Assembly: GCA_002709405.1 (NCBI GenBank)
Contig: PAQV01000092.1
Span: 1-64,000 of the forward strand
Origin: Paracoccaceae bacterium
GTDB taxonomy: Bacteria; Pseudomonadota; Alphaproteobacteria; Rhodobacterales; Rhodobacteraceae
DNA: 64,000 nt
Reading direction: 5' to 3'
Under the pieces are notes generated by a model that was not told where the DNA came from, did not search any database, and saw only the letters and a program-made list of their open reading frames with translations. Made by a program: the position numbers and the translations under genes. This document shows, one piece after another, positions 1 to 11,100 of this stretch (positions are counted from its first letter, which is position 1; each line of letters starts with the position of its first letter).

Positions 1-236
1 AGGCTGCGCGCGGCGCGGTAATCGGTTTCGATGTCATGGCCGCCCACGTGCACGCTGCCCGAGGTCGGCGTGGTGATGCCGCAGATGGTCGAGATCAGGG
101 TCGTCTTGCCCGCCCCGTTGGGGCCCAGCAGCGCCAGGATCTCGCCCTCGCGGATCGACAGCGACACGCCTTTCAGCGCCTCGAAGCCCTCCGCATAGAC
201 CTTGCGCAGGTCGCGGATCGTCACGATGTCCGACAT
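1..236 (-). CDS. ABC transporter ATP-binding protein, partial (C-terminus outside window)
   Basis: Only the N-terminal 78 or so residues are present; the gene runs off the left edge. The Walker A motif GPNGAGKT is visible at about residues 38-45, followed by an [13 protein letters not shown] stretch that resembles the ABC-2 type (YadG/daunorubicin-type) export ATPases. It would energise a membrane permease that is probably encoded further left. The start ATG lies 24 bp after the stop of the CoxG-like gene and both read leftward, so they are probably co-transcribed. The branched-chain amino-acid (LivF/LivG) families are an alternative, but the ABC-2 reading fits the spacing after Walker A better. 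The exact substrate cannot be told from this fragment. Confidence 0.85.
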   Translation of the reverse strand, partial: MSDIVTIRDLRKVYAEGFEALKGVSLSIREGEILALLGPNGAGKTTLISTICGITTPTSGSVHVGGHDIETDYRAARS

Positions 237-260
237 GGTCTCCCCCCTGGTCAGACGCGC

Positions 261-794
261 TCAGTCCTTGCTGACCAGGCGCCCGAACCAGCCCTTCTTC
301 TTCGCCACTTCCTCGGCCTCGGCGGCCTCTCCGGCATCCGCGCCCTCGGCCGGGCCTTCAAGGGCCATCTGCAGGCGCGAGAAGAAATTGTCGGCCATCT
401 TCTTGGCGAAGCCGTCGATGATGCGGCTGCCCAGCTGCGCCAGCTTGCCGCCGACCTTGGCCTCGACATCGTAGCTGAGCGTTGTGCCGCCTTCGGCATT
501 GGGGGCCAGCGTCACAGTCGCCTCGCCCTTGGCAAAGCCGGCAGCGCCGCCCTTGCCCTCGCCGGTAATGGTCAGCTTCTCGTTCTCGACCATGTCGGAC
601 ATGGTCACATTGCCCTTGAAGGTCGCCTTCACCGGGCCGACCTTCTGCGTCACGGTCGCGGTATAGCCCTCGCCCGGAGAGCCTTCGACCTCCTGCGCGC
701 CGGGCACGCAGGCCTTCAGCATCTCGGGATCGAGAAGCGCGGCATAGACGGTGGCCGGATCGGCCTTGATCTCGCGCGTGTCGCTCATCTGCAT
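261..794 (-). CDS. CoxG-like SRPBCC family protein
   Basis: A 177-residue protein of the carbon monoxide dehydrogenase subunit G (CoxG) family, a single START/SRPBCC fold. The family signatures are an N-terminal region with PATVYAALLDPEMLKACVPG, then a central VGPVKATFKG segment and a C-terminal alanine/glutamate-rich amphipathic tail ending in a WFGRLVSKD motif. In known cases CoxG helps anchor or mature CO dehydrogenase at the membrane, but the fold is used widely. No coxSML genes are visible here, so its role is open. An AGGAGG sequence nine bases upstream fixes the start at 794; a second ATG two codons in is possible. It is the first gene of a leftward pair with the ABC ATPase. Confidence 0.85.
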   Translation of the reverse strand: MQMSDTREIKADPATVYAALLDPEMLKACVPGAQEVEGSPGEGYTATVTQKVGPVKATFKGNVTMSDMVENEKLTITGEGKGGAAGFAKGEATVTLAPNAEGGTTLSYDVEAKVGGKLAQLGSRIIDGFAKKMADNFFSRLQMALEGPAEGADAGEAAEAEEVAKKKGWFGRLVSKD

Positions 795-888
795 GGGGGG
801 TCTCCTCCTGGCTGTCTCGGCACAACTAGTACCGTGCCTGTCGGGCCGCGCCAATCGGTCTTTGGGAGGACATTTGCGCCGCGAGGGC

Positions 889-2073
889 TCACTGCGGGAA
901 GCGGTCGCGCCAAAGCCCGGCCAGTTGAGCATCGCGCGCGGCCAGGCTGGCCAGGGCGGCATCCGCATCGGGCGGCGGGGCCGGCCGGTCGTGGGCCAGG
1001 GCGGCGATGGTTTCGGTGTACCAGGCGGTGACGCCCCCGGGCGGCCGGGTGGTAAAGCGCGGGAAGTCCGGGTCCGGCCCGCCGGCCTGCCAGTGGTGCG
1101 CAAGGTCGGGATCGACGACAAAGGCCCGGGCCAGGCCCACCACGTCGGCCACCCCATCGGCCAGGATCCGGCTGGCCTCGTCCCGGTGCTTGATGCCCCC
1201 GGTCAGCATCAGGGGCACCTTGGTCCGGGCCCGGGCCGCCCGGGCGAATTCAGCGAAATAGGCCCCCGCCCCGCCCGCGTCCGAGGCGGCGCTGGCCCCC
1301 GGGAAATACGTGCCCCCGCTGATGTCGATCAGGTCGACGGCCAGCCCGTCCAAGGCCGCCACGACCTGCAGCGCCTCGTCGCCGGTCAGCCCGCCCTGCA
1401 GCTGGTCGGTGGCGTTCAGCTTGACCCCGATGGCGAACGCCGGCCCGGTGGCCTCGCGCATCGCCGAGACCGTGCGCAACAGGATGTCCATCCGCGCGGT
1501 GATCGGGCCTCCGTAACGGTCGGTGCGCCGGTTGAAGAGCGGCGACAGGAACTGGCTGAACAGGAACCCGTGCGCGGCGTGCAGTTCCACCCCCGGAAAG
1601 CCCAGGTCGCGCGCCATGACGGCGCTGGCGGCGAACAGCTCCGGCAGCGCCTCGATCTCATCGGTGCCAAGTGCTACGCAGCTCAGCCCGTCCAGATCCA
1701 GCGCGCTTGGCCCGGCGGCCCGCCCGATCCCGGCCCGGGCCAGCGCCCCGGCATGGCCAAGCTGCGGCCAGAGCGCGGTGCCCCCGGCCGTCCCCGCCCG
1801 GGCCAGAGCGGCAAACCCCGAGGTGTCACCTCCCGGGGTCAGAACCAGGTTCCCCGGCGCTTCCGGGTAACGCGGATCGACCTGCACCTCGCCGATGATC
1901 TGCAAGGCCAGCCCACCGTCCGCCCAACGCCCGTAAAGTGCGGTCTGCGCCGCCGACGGCCGGCCCATGCCGTCGCCCAGCCCATCCGACATCGCCGCCT
2001 TGGCCAGCCGATTGCGCAGGCGCAGGCCACAAGGCAGGTCGAGCGGGGCAAAGAGCGGATCGGACAGGGCCAT
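889..2073 (-). CDS. NADH:flavin oxidoreductase, old yellow enzyme family
   Basis: A 394-residue single-domain FMN TIM barrel of the old yellow enzyme family, which reduces activated C=C bonds with NAD(P)H. Visible family marks are the N-terminal FAPLDL...LRNRLAKAAM segment, the PQLGHAG substrate-side histidine motif, the HAAHGFLFSQFLSP stretch followed by NRRTDRYGG, and the late ISGGTY and LTGGI phosphate-binding loops. There is no C-terminal iron-sulfur/FAD extension of the 2,4-dienoyl-CoA reductase type. In-frame starts also exist at 2094 and 2130; 2073 was chosen because the domain begins a few residues later and an AAGGTG lies seven bases upstream. It is divergent from the EamA gene across a 117 bp gap. 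Confidence 0.88.
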   Translation of the reverse strand: MALSDPLFAPLDLPCGLRLRNRLAKAAMSDGLGDGMGRPSAAQTALYGRWADGGLALQIIGEVQVDPRYPEAPGNLVLTPGGDTSGFAALARAGTAGGTALWPQLGHAGALARAGIGRAAGPSALDLDGLSCVALGTDEIEALPELFAASAVMARDLGFPGVELHAAHGFLFSQFLSPLFNRRTDRYGGPITARMDILLRTVSAMREATGPAFAIGVKLNATDQLQGGLTGDEALQVVAALDGLAVDLIDISGGTYFPGASAASDAGGAGAYFAEFARAARARTKVPLMLTGGIKHRDEASRILADGVADVVGLARAFVVDPDLAHHWQAGGPDPDFPRFTTRPPGGVTAWYTETIAALAHDRPAPPPDADAALASLAARDAQLAGLWRDRFPQ

Positions 2074-2190
2074 GGCCCGCACCTTGGCAGCCATGTCCCG
2101 GAACGCAAGTCCGTCCGGGGCGCGGCACACCGGCCTTGCCGCAGAAGACAGGTGTGATAGCGGTGGCGGGCACTATCCGGGAGAGGGAAG

Positions 2191-3156
2191 ATGGAAAACC
2201 GGGCGGCGGCGGGGATCGCCTTCATCGTGGCGGGCATGCTGTGCATCTCGGCCAACGACATGCTGATCAAGCAGTTGTCGGCCGGCTATCCCCTGCACCA
2301 GATGGTCTTCGTGCGCTCGGCCATCGGCATTGTATTCAGCCTGGCCCTGGTGCAATGGGAAGGCGGCCTGTCGATCCTGCGCACCCGCCAGCCCTGGCTG
2401 CACGCCTTCCGGGGGCTGCTGATCGTGGCGGCCAACATGACCTATTTCGCCGCCCTCGCCGCCCTTCCCCTGGCCGATGCCACCGCCCTGTTCTTCGTGG
2501 CCCCGCTGTTCATCACCCTGCTGTCGATCCCGGTGCTGGGCGAAAAGGTCGGCCCGCTGCGCATCGGCGCGGTGACGGTGGGCTTTGCCGGTGTCATCCT
2601 GATGCAAAAGCCCTGGGCCGGCAGCGACAGCCTTCAGGTTTCGCGGATGGTCCTGCTGCTGCCGGTGATCTCGGCCCTGCTATATGCCGCCAACCAGATC
2701 CTGACCCGGAAACTGGGAGCCACGACCAAGGCTTCGGCCCTGGCGGTCTATATCCAGGGGACCTTCCTGGTGGTCGCCGGGGTGTTCTGGCTGGTCGCCG
2801 GAGACGGGCGCTTTGCCGAAGGGGTCGACAATGCCTCGCTCGTCTTCCTGCTGCGCGCCTGGATCTGGCCCGAGGGGTCGGACTGGTGGGCCTTTATCGG
2901 GCTGGGCCTGAACGCGGCGGTGGTCGGCTATTGCCTGAGCGCGGCCTACCGGGCCGCCGATGCCGCGACCATCGCGCCCTTCGAATACATCGGCCTGCCC
3001 TTGGCCGTCTTCTGGGGCTGGGTCATGTTCGACACCCTGCCCGGCTGGGAAGTCTGGATCGGCATGGGGCTGATCATGGGGTCGGGCCTGTTCGTCTTCC
3101 TGCGCGAACGGCAAAAAGCCCGGCGCATCGCCCTGGGCACGGTCAAGCTGCGCTGA
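2191..3156 (+). CDS. EamA/DMT-superfamily transporter
   Basis: A 321-residue integral membrane protein with about ten hydrophobic helices in two EamA halves. The first half carries the typical GLLIVAANMTYFAALAALPL and ADATALFFVAPLF segments, and the second ends with APFEYIGLPLAVFWGW and a GLIMGSGLFVFLRE helix. Members export or import metabolites such as amino acids, drugs or S-adenosylmethionine in the inner membrane; the substrate cannot be read from sequence. A GAGAGGGAAG ribosome-binding site sits just before the ATG. It is a single gene, divergent from the flavin oxidoreductase, and is followed 115 bp later by the aminotransferase on the same strand. Confidence 0.9.
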   Translation: MENRAAAGIAFIVAGMLCISANDMLIKQLSAGYPLHQMVFVRSAIGIVFSLALVQWEGGLSILRTRQPWLHAFRGLLIVAANMTYFAALAALPLADATALFFVAPLFITLLSIPVLGEKVGPLRIGAVTVGFAGVILMQKPWAGSDSLQVSRMVLLLPVISALLYAANQILTRKLGATTKASALAVYIQGTFLVVAGVFWLVAGDGRFAEGVDNASLVFLLRAWIWPEGSDWWAFIGLGLNAAVVGYCLSAAYRAADAATIAPFEYIGLPLAVFWGWVMFDTLPGWEVWIGMGLIMGSGLFVFLRERQKARRIALGTVKLR

Positions 3157-3271
3157 TCGCCCCCCCAACGGGACAGGTGGTCTTTGCCCTCGGGGCAATT
3201 TAAAGCGAACTTTACACCCAGTGTCGTAGTCATCGTTGCAGCCTTGCGCCGTTCCTGCCGGAGAAACCGCC

Positions 3272-4501
3272 ATGACCAGCCCCGCCCAGCCACAACCTGT
3301 CCCGAAACAGGCGTCCCGTCCCGCATTTGCCCGCTGGCTGGGCCAGACCAACGACGTCACACAGACCTTCCTGGCCGCCGGGCGCATTCCCGGCCTGATC
3401 AACCTGGCCGGCGGCCTGCCCGATCCGTCCGTCTGGCCGGTCCAGGCCCTGGCCCGCCACGCCCATGACGCGGTGGCACTGCATCCCGGCGATACCCTGG
3501 CCTATTCGCCCATCGACGGCCTGCCCGGCCTGCGCGACGTCATCGCCAGGCGGTTTTCGCGCGGCGACCTGCGCCTGACCCGCGACAACGTGCTGATCAC
3601 GACCGGCGGCATGCAGGCGCTTGACCTGCTGGGCAAGGTGCTGCTGGATCCCGGCGATGCCATCGCCGCGCAATCGCCCGCCTACCTGGGCGCGCTCGAT
3701 GCCTGGATGCCCCGCGCACCGGTCTACCAGCCCATGCGCCTTGACCGGAACGACGTCGACATATCCGGCCAGATGACCGGCGCCAAGTTCGCCTATACCG
3801 TGCCGAATTTCTCCAACCCGTCGGGGCGCCTGGTGGGTACCGAACAACGGCGCGAGCTGGTCTCGGCGGCGCAGGACACCGGCTGCTGGCTGGTCGAGGA
3901 CGACCCCTATGGCGCGCTTTATTATGACGGCGAGCCCCTGCCCCGTCTGCTGGACCTGTCGGCGAGCGGAGACCCCTACGACGGCCCCGTGATCTACCTG
4001 GGCACCCTGTCGAAAGAGCTTGCTCCGGGCATGCGGATCGGCTGGGTGATCGCCGCGCCCGAGATGATCTCGGCCATGACCACAGCCAAGCAGGGATCCG
4101 ACATGTTCACCTCGGGCGTCTGCCAACGCATGGCCCAGGGCGCGCTGGAAGAGGGCCTGCCCGAACAGATCCTGCCCGGCATCCTGTCGCTTTACCGGGC
4201 CCGGCGCGATGCGCTGTGCGCGGCGATGTCCGAGCACCTGGCCGATCTGTACGACTGGGAGGTGCCCTCGGGCGGGATGTTCGTCTGGGCGGTGGCAAAG
4301 GACCCGCGGCTGGACACGGGAAAGCTGATGCAGCGCGGGCTGGACCACGGGGTCTGCATCTCGCCCAGTTCGGTCTTTGACCCCGAGGGCAAGGACCACC
4401 GGGCGACGCGGCTGAACTTTACCCTGAACCCGCCGGACAAGCTGGCCGAGGGCATCCGCCGCCTGGCCGAGGCCACCCGGGCCGAGCTGGACACCCTTTA
4501 A
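3272..4501 (+). CDS. PLP-dependent aminotransferase (class I/II, MocR/LysN-like)
   Basis: A 409-residue fold-type I aminotransferase that would act on an amino acid with 2-oxoglutarate or a similar acceptor in the cytoplasm. It resembles the catalytic part of MocR regulators and 2-aminoadipate transaminases, but has no N-terminal winged-helix domain. The PLP lysine is K248 in GTLSKELAPG, and the cofactor-pairing aspartate lies in VEDDPYG (about residues 209-214). The NFSNPSG segment (179-185) provides the asparagine that contacts the PLP ring. The C-terminus has SGGMFVW and an arginine in RLNFTLNPP for the carboxylate. GGAGAAA seven bases upstream supports the start at 3272 rather than an ATG 36 bp earlier. 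Substrate is not assigned. Confidence 0.9.
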   Translation: MTSPAQPQPVPKQASRPAFARWLGQTNDVTQTFLAAGRIPGLINLAGGLPDPSVWPVQALARHAHDAVALHPGDTLAYSPIDGLPGLRDVIARRFSRGDLRLTRDNVLITTGGMQALDLLGKVLLDPGDAIAAQSPAYLGALDAWMPRAPVYQPMRLDRNDVDISGQMTGAKFAYTVPNFSNPSGRLVGTEQRRELVSAAQDTGCWLVEDDPYGALYYDGEPLPRLLDLSASGDPYDGPVIYLGTLSKELAPGMRIGWVIAAPEMISAMTTAKQGSDMFTSGVCQRMAQGALEEGLPEQILPGILSLYRARRDALCAAMSEHLADLYDWEVPSGGMFVWAVAKDPRLDTGKLMQRGLDHGVCISPSSVFDPEGKDHRATRLNFTLNPPDKLAEGIRRLAEATRAELDTL

Positions 4502-4509
4502 CGGTATCT

Positions 4510-4530
4510 GCGGCGGGCCGATCCCGCCGC
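4510..4530. terminator. GC hairpin between convergent genes
   Basis: A perfect 8 bp inverted repeat, GCGGCGGG at 4510-4517 and CCCGCCGC at 4523-4530, with a five-base loop. It lies 9 bp after the aminotransferase stop and 24 bp before the stop of the convergent small gene. There is no T-run, so it would act as a GC-rich or factor-assisted terminator for one or both transcripts. Confidence 0.5.
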
Positions 4531-4554
4531 AACCCTTCGACCGCGCCCGCCCCG

Positions 4555-4851
4555 CTAATGCGGCAGCAGGTCCCGTTCGGCCGTGTCCTCCGGCCCCGGA
4601 TCCAGCCGGGCACGGGCCGTGTCGAATTTCACATGCGCGGCCTCGAACAGCACCAGCGCACGGGCCCGGCTGTCATACAATCGCCGGACCTCGGACCCGG
4701 GATTGCCGATCGCAGCCCGGTTGGGCCGACTAGCCGTGGGAAACCACTCCTTCATCTCGTCCAGCGCGCCTCGCCAGGCGCGGTCGGCCTCGATGTAGCG
4801 CCGATAGGTCACCCTCAGGGCGCGCCGGCGCGTCGTCAGTTCAGTCCGCAT
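4555..4851 (-). CDS. conserved small hypothetical protein
   Basis: A 98-residue, highly charged, predicted helical soluble protein with many Arg, Glu and Ala residues and no cysteine, signal peptide or membrane helix. I do not recognise a named family. It contains WRGALDEMKEWFPT in the middle and a second long helix RLYDSRARALVLFEAAHVKF, and looks like a two-helix hairpin or coiled coil. GGAGGA four bases before the ATG at 4851 makes this the best start; the frame stays open up to 5187 but that extension has no coding character and overlaps the autotransporter leader. It is convergent with the aminotransferase and divergent from the autotransporter. Confidence 0.6.
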   Translation of the reverse strand: MRTELTTRRRALRVTYRRYIEADRAWRGALDEMKEWFPTASRPNRAAIGNPGSEVRRLYDSRARALVLFEAAHVKFDTARARLDPGPEDTAERDLLPH

Positions 4852-4863
4852 GCTCTCCTCCAT

Positions 4864-5199
4864 CCGCAGACCCTGCGGTTGCAGGATAACACGCGCCGGG
4901 CGTTTTCCAAATGCGCCGGAAGCGCGCAATGGGGGCCGTGCAACCCGGGCCTGCCCGGGCAGGCCGTACCAAGAAAACACCACCGCAGGCCAAGTGCCGC
5001 CCGATTGTTGACACACTCCATGGTTTATACCCTCATGGGACAAAAAAGGCCGCCAAACGGCCAGTGTCCAGTAGCAGTCAAGGTTGAGTAGATGATCGAG
5101 CACTCCCCCCGCCCCGCAAACCCGAAAACCGTCCCGAATGGCCTGCGCAGGGCCCGGGGGACGACGGCGCTTAGCGGGCCTGTCCATCAGGCCGTTGAT
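4864..5199 (+). other. intergenic leader before the autotransporter gene
   Basis: A 336 bp stretch between divergent genes. It should hold the autotransporter promoter and the promoter of the small leftward gene. A TTGACA is present at 5008-5013, but no acceptable -10 hexamer lies 15-19 bp away, so no promoter is called. The frame leading into the autotransporter is open from 5092, but that extension lacks a signal peptide and coding character. Confidence 0.4.
5042..5062 (-). terminator. possible leftward intrinsic terminator in the autotransporter leader
   Basis: GGCCG at 5048-5052 and CGGCC at 5058-5062 form a 5 bp stem. On the minus strand it is followed at once by six Ts (A-run at 5042-5047 on the plus strand). 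It would stop antisense transcription coming leftward out of the giant autotransporter gene before it reaches the small gene at 4851. The stem is short; it may instead be 5' leader structure of the autotransporter mRNA. Confidence 0.3.
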
Positions 5200-8100
5200 A
5201 TGCGAGATCGTTTCGCCCTGACCACGATCTGCGTGGTGGCAGCGCTGATGGCGGTGGCCGGACCCGCCGGGGCCTCGGAGTGCAGCACCGACGACACCGA
5301 ATACACCTGCTCAGGCGACGTCATCGAACACGACATAGATGCCACCGACCTGGACGACGACGTCACCGACATCATTTTCGAAGACATCGAGTCCTCCGAT
5401 GACGGGACCTATTTCTTCGACGTCGAAAACACCGGCGACGAGGGCAACAGCCATGGCGACGACGGCGACGACGTCAACGGGATCGCCGTGACCTTCGACG
5501 GGTCGGACACCGAGATCACGCTGCAATCCGGGGCCGACGTGCCGGCTGTCCAGCTGACCGGCGAAGGCGGGGCCGGGCATTCCGGCAAGGACCGCACCAA
5601 GGACACCGAGTCGGGCAAGGGCGGCAACGGGGGCGATGGCGGCACCGTGCTGGGCACACAGTCGATCACCCTGTCGGACGGCATGATCAGCGGCGATGCC
5701 TACAGCGGCGCCAGCGTCATTGCCGAGGGCGGCCATGGCGGATCGGGCGGCAATGGCCGGTCCTACGGCACACCCGACGGCGAAGGCGGCGACGGGGGTG
5801 ACGGGGCCGACGGGGCCGAGGCCTCGTTCCAGATGACCGACGGCGCGGCGCTGGACATCACCAGCACCGAGGACGGCGTGGCCGGGGTCTACGTGCTAAG
5901 CTCGGGCGGCTACGGCGGCGGTGGCGGCAAGGGCGAAGGCGGCGACAATGCCCAGGGCGGCAAGGGCGGCGATGGCGGCGATGCCGGGGCGGCGGCGGTC
6001 GTCGTGGACAGCGGCACCTCGCTGAACATCACGACCACGGGCAGCGTGGCGCACGGCGTCGAAGTGCTGAGCCAGGGCGGAGACGGCGGAGACGGCGGCA
6101 ACGGCGAATCCGGGCTGGTCGATGCCTCGGGCGGCAACGGTGGCACCGGCGGATCGGCCGGCGACGTGACCGTCGACATCGAGGACGCCACGATCGAGAC
6201 CACCGGCACCGATTCCATCGGCGTGCTCGCCCGGTCCTACGGCGGGGCCGGCGGCGATGGCGGCAACGGGGATTCGACCTTTGGCGACGGCTCCGGCGGG
6301 GCCAGCCAGGGCGCCGGGCCGGCCGGCAATGTCCTGCTGAGCTTCGGCGGCTCCATCACCACCACGGGCGATGGCGACAGCAGCGACAACGACGGCGATG
6401 ACGACACCACGACCTCCAGCGCGATCCTGGCGCAATCGGTGGGCGGGTTCGCCGGCGACGCGGGCGATGCCGAGGGCCTGTTCGACGCCTGGGGCGCGTC
6501 ATCGGAAAGCGCCGGAGACGCGGGCACCGTCACGGTCGAGCTGTCGGCCGGCAGCACGATCACCACCTCGGGCAGCTATTCGGTCGGTATCGAGGCCCAG
6601 TCCATCGGCGGCGGCGGCGGCAAGGGCGGTTCTGGCGACGCGATCTCGTCGGTCGGCGGCGACGGCAGCGCGGGGGGCGACGGCAACACCGTGACGCTCA
6701 CCGTGGACACAAGCGACAGCACCACGATTTCGACCTCGGGGGATTACTCGGCCGGGATCAGCGCCCAGTCGGTGGGCGGCGGCGGCGGCAAGAGCGGCGG
6801 CGGAACCGGCTACGTAACGATCGGCGGAACCGGGGGCACCGGCGGCGACGGGGCCGACGTGACGGTCACGCTGGGGGCCGACGTCACGACAACGGGCGAT
6901 TATTCCGAAGGGGTCTTCGTGCAATCCATCGGTGGCGGCGGCGGGGTCGGCCATACCACCGGCGGGCAGATCGACCAGATCGGCGGGTCGGGCGGCGATG
7001 GCGGCAGTTCGGGCACGGTCGAGTTCGTGCATGCAGGCGGCAGCATTTCCACCGCGGGGCTCGATTCCGACGGCGTCGATCTGCAGTCGATCGGCGGCGG
7101 CGGCGGCAAGGGCGCGTCCTCGTCGGACGTGGGCTTGGAGGTCAGCGTGGTCGTGGGGTCTTCGGGCGGCGACGGCGGGGACAGCGGCGCGGTGTCCTAC
7201 CAGGACTTCGGCGACAGCGCCTATTCGATCACGACGAATGACGATTATTCCAGCGGCATCTCGGCCCAGTCCGGCGGCGGCGGCGGGGGCAATTCCGGCA
7301 GCGTGACCAACGTGACCGCAAGCGTCGGCATAGGCGTGTCCGTCGGGGCCAGCGAAGACGCTGGCGGCGGCGGATCGGGCAGCACGGTCGAGGTCGATAC
7401 CGTGGCCGACATCACCACGGCGGGCGATCACAGCGACGGCATCTTCGCGCAAAGCTATGGCGGCGGCGGCGGCAATGCCGGTCAGACCGTCAGCGTCAAT
7501 GCCGGCATCGACGTGGCCGAGGTCTCGGTGGCCACCGGCGGCGCCGGGGGCACGGGCGGCGACGCCGCGGCGGTCACCGTCACGTCAAGCGGCACCATCA
7601 GCACGTCCGGCACCCAATCCTACGGGATCTTCGCGCAATCCTCGGGCGGCGGCGGCGGCAAGTCGAGCAACGTCTATTCCGCCGACACCTTCTCGGCGGC
7701 CTCGGTGTCGGTGTCGACCGGTGCCTCGGGCGGCGACGGCGGCGACGCGGCCAAGGTCACAGTGGAAAATTCCGGCGATGTCACCGCCACCGACGACAAT
7801 TCCGGCGCGATCTATGCCCAGTCGCTGGGCGGCGGCGGCGGCAATTCCGGCACCACTTTGTCGTTCGACACGGCCACGCTTACCGGCGCGGTCTCGACAT
7901 CGGTCGGCGGAGACGGCGGCGACGGCGGCAGTTCGGACGACGTCGAGGTCTATAACTATGGCACCCTGAAGACGAGCGGTGACAACGCCGACGGGCTCTT
8001 TGCCCAAAGCCTTGCCGGAGGCGGCGGCAATTCCGGGTTCACATTCAGCGGGTCCGGCCTGTCGGCGGGCAATGTCGCGGTCTCCGTCGGGGGCAGCGCC

Positions 8101-11100
8101 GGGGACGGAGACGCCTCGGGCGCGGTCAATGTCATCAACGAGGGCTCGATTTCCGTTTCGGGCGACAATGCCAGCGCGATCTACGCCGAAAGCCGGGGCG
8201 GATCGGGCGGCAAGTCGGGCACGACCATGTCCGCCGACGAGATCTCGGTCGGCACGGTGGACGTGTCCGTGGGCGGCGAAGGCGGAGACGGCGGCACGGC
8301 CAGCACCGTCTACGTCTACAACGAGGGCGACCTGTCGGTAGAGGGCAAGAACGGCATCGGCATCTATGCCAACAGCCAGGGAGGCGAAGGCGGCAACGCC
8401 GGCACCGTCTACACCGGGTCCCTGGTGACGTCCGGCGCGATTTCGGTCGGCGTCGGGGCCGGTGGCGGCGAAGGCGGCACGGCCGACGACGTGACGGTCT
8501 ACAACTACGGTACCATCTCGACGGACGAAAAGCTCAGCTATGCGATCCAGTCGCAAAGCATCGGCGGATCGGGCGGCAACGGCAGCACGGTGGTCAATTT
8601 CGACGTGTTCAGCGGCGTTCTGTCGGATCTGACCGATGGCGTCGGCGGCGACATCCAGGTCAGCGTCGGCGGCGACGGCGGGGACGGAGGCATCGCCGGC
8701 ACGGTCTACACCGAAAATGACGGCGTGCTGTCGACGAATGGCGAAAAGGCCTATGGCATCCTGGCCCAAAGCGTCGGGGGCAACGGCGGATCGGGCGGGT
8801 CGGTCTATTCCTTCGACCTCGACCTCGCGACCGAGTCATCGGTGAACGTCGATGTTTCGGTCGGCGGATCGGGTGCCGGCGGGGCGGCTTCGGATACCGT
8901 CACCGTGCTGAACGAAAACATTATCCTGACCAACGGCATCTACGCCCACGGCATCCTCGCCCAAAGCATCGGCGGATCGGGCGGCACCGGGGGCAGCGTG
9001 ACCTCGGTCGGCATCACCACGACGACATCCTACGATTTCGGCGTGTCGGTCGCCGTCGGGGGCGAAGGCGGAGACGGGTCCATCGGCGCCGAGGTCGACG
9101 TGAACAACAACGGCGAAATCGCGGTCAGCGGCAAGGGCGCCGACGCGATCAAGGCGCAAAGCATCGGCGGTGACGGCGGCGACGGCGGATCGGCCACGAC
9201 CGCCGTGCTGGACTACACCGCCAGCACCGGATCCAGCGGAGCCCTTGCGGTGTCGGTCGCTGTCGGGGGCGAAGGCGGCACGGGCAACGATGCGGGCTTG
9301 GTCACGGTCACCAACACCGGCGAGATCTACACCGACGGCACCAGCGGCCGGGGCATCTATGCCCAGTCGGTGGGCGGCGGCGGCGGCGATGGCGGCTCGG
9401 CCGAGGCGACCTCGCTGGCCGTGGTCACCAGCCTGGACGACTATACCAACCTCAGCTTCGAGGTCGGGGTCGAGCTGGGCGGCGATGGCGGCAGCGGCGG
9501 CGATGGCGGCACGGTCGAGGTCAAGAACGAAGGCACCATCACCACCACGGCCGACGTGGGCATCGCCATCCTGGCGCAATCCATCGGCGGCGGTGGCGGC
9601 ACCGGGGGCGAATCCGGCTCGTCGAACTCGTCGGACAGTTCCTCGTCCTGGGTGGATATCGCGGAAACCGTGGCCACGGATGTGTGGGACCTGGGGGTCA
9701 GCTCTTACACGGTCTATTCTCTGTACAACAACGCCAGCAGCTATTTCACCAACTGGACCGTGTCGGTCGGCGGCGATGGCGGCGCGGCGGGCGATGGCGG
9801 CACCGTCACCGTGACGAATTCGGACACGATCAGCACCCAGGGCGTCGATGCCACCGGGATCTTCGCGCAATCCGTCGGCGGCGGCGGCGGATCGGGGGGC
9901 ACCGGCACCGGGGCCTCGATCAAGACCAAGGTCGAGGTCGGCGGGTCGGGCGCGGCCGGGGGCCATGGCGACAGCGTCACCGTGACCAACACGGCCGACA
10001 TAACGACCACCGGCCAAAGGGGCAACGGCATCTGGGCCCAGTCGGTCGGCGGCGGCGGCGGCGATGCCGGAGACGTCGAGGGCGCGTTCGGCGCGGGCGT
10101 GGACGACATCTTCGACAGCAACTTCTCGATCGACATCGGTGCCAATTACGATGGAGATTCGGGCAATGGCGGCGATGGCGGAGACGTGACGGTCAGCTCG
10201 ACCGATGCCGATATCACCACCTCGGGCCAGAACGCCGTGGGCGTCTGGGCGCAATCGGTCGGCGGCGGCGGCGGCACGGCGGGCAGCATCGCCCTGTCGT
10301 ACTACTTTGCCGGATCCAACGGGGCGGAAGGCGACAGCGGAGACGTCACGGTGGAACTGGACGGCGCGGCCATCTCGGCCAGCGGAGACTATTCCGTCGG
10401 GATCTTCGCCCAGTCCAGCAGCGGATCCTACGAGACCAGCGACGACACCAGCGACCTTGACGATTATTTCACCTATGACGGGGACGCGTCCTATGACGCG
10501 GGCGACATCACCATCGACCTGACCGATGGCGCCAGCGTCGCCGTCACCGGGACCAACAGCCGGGCCGTCATGGCGGCCTCGACCGGGTATGACAAGACCG
10601 GAACGGTCACCATCAGCGTGGACGAGGACAGCACGATTTCGGGCAGCGACGGCAATGCCCATGTCATTTCGATCTACGACGGCAATGCCAACGTGATCAC
10701 CAATTACGGCACGATCGAAGACGGTGATTTCACCGACACCAGCCGGGACGACACCATCTACGTCATCCATTCGGATGTGTCCGACGAGTACTACAACAGC
10801 TCCGACGACACCGACCAGGGTATGGTGACCATCACCAACTACGGCACGATTTCGGGATCGCTCGGGCTGTACCAGGGTCCGGACGGGTCGAGTTTCGCCA
10901 ACGCAAGCGGCGGCACGTTCAACATGGGCACGGTGGTCGACCTGGGCAGCGGCAAGGGCGCGCTGACCAATGACGGCACGCTCAGCCCGGGCGGCGTGGG
11001 AACGGTGTTCACCTCGACCGTGTCGGGTGGGTCGCTGACCTTCGGAAGCGATGGCCTCTACCTCGTGGACCTTGGGCTTAGCTCAATGTCGTCCGATGAC

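Noticed and set aside
5008-5031. TTGACA and TATACC upstream of the autotransporter gene as a sigma-70 promoter
   Set aside because: The spacer would be only 12 bp; no hexamer at 16-18 bp resembles a -10.
8836-10770. Long open frame on the minus strand inside the autotransporter gene (644 codons)
   Set aside because: It is the antisense of GGC-rich repeats; its composition is Ala/Gly/Arg/Asp-rich with no domain and no ribosome-binding site. The plus-strand gene has a signal peptide and barrel.
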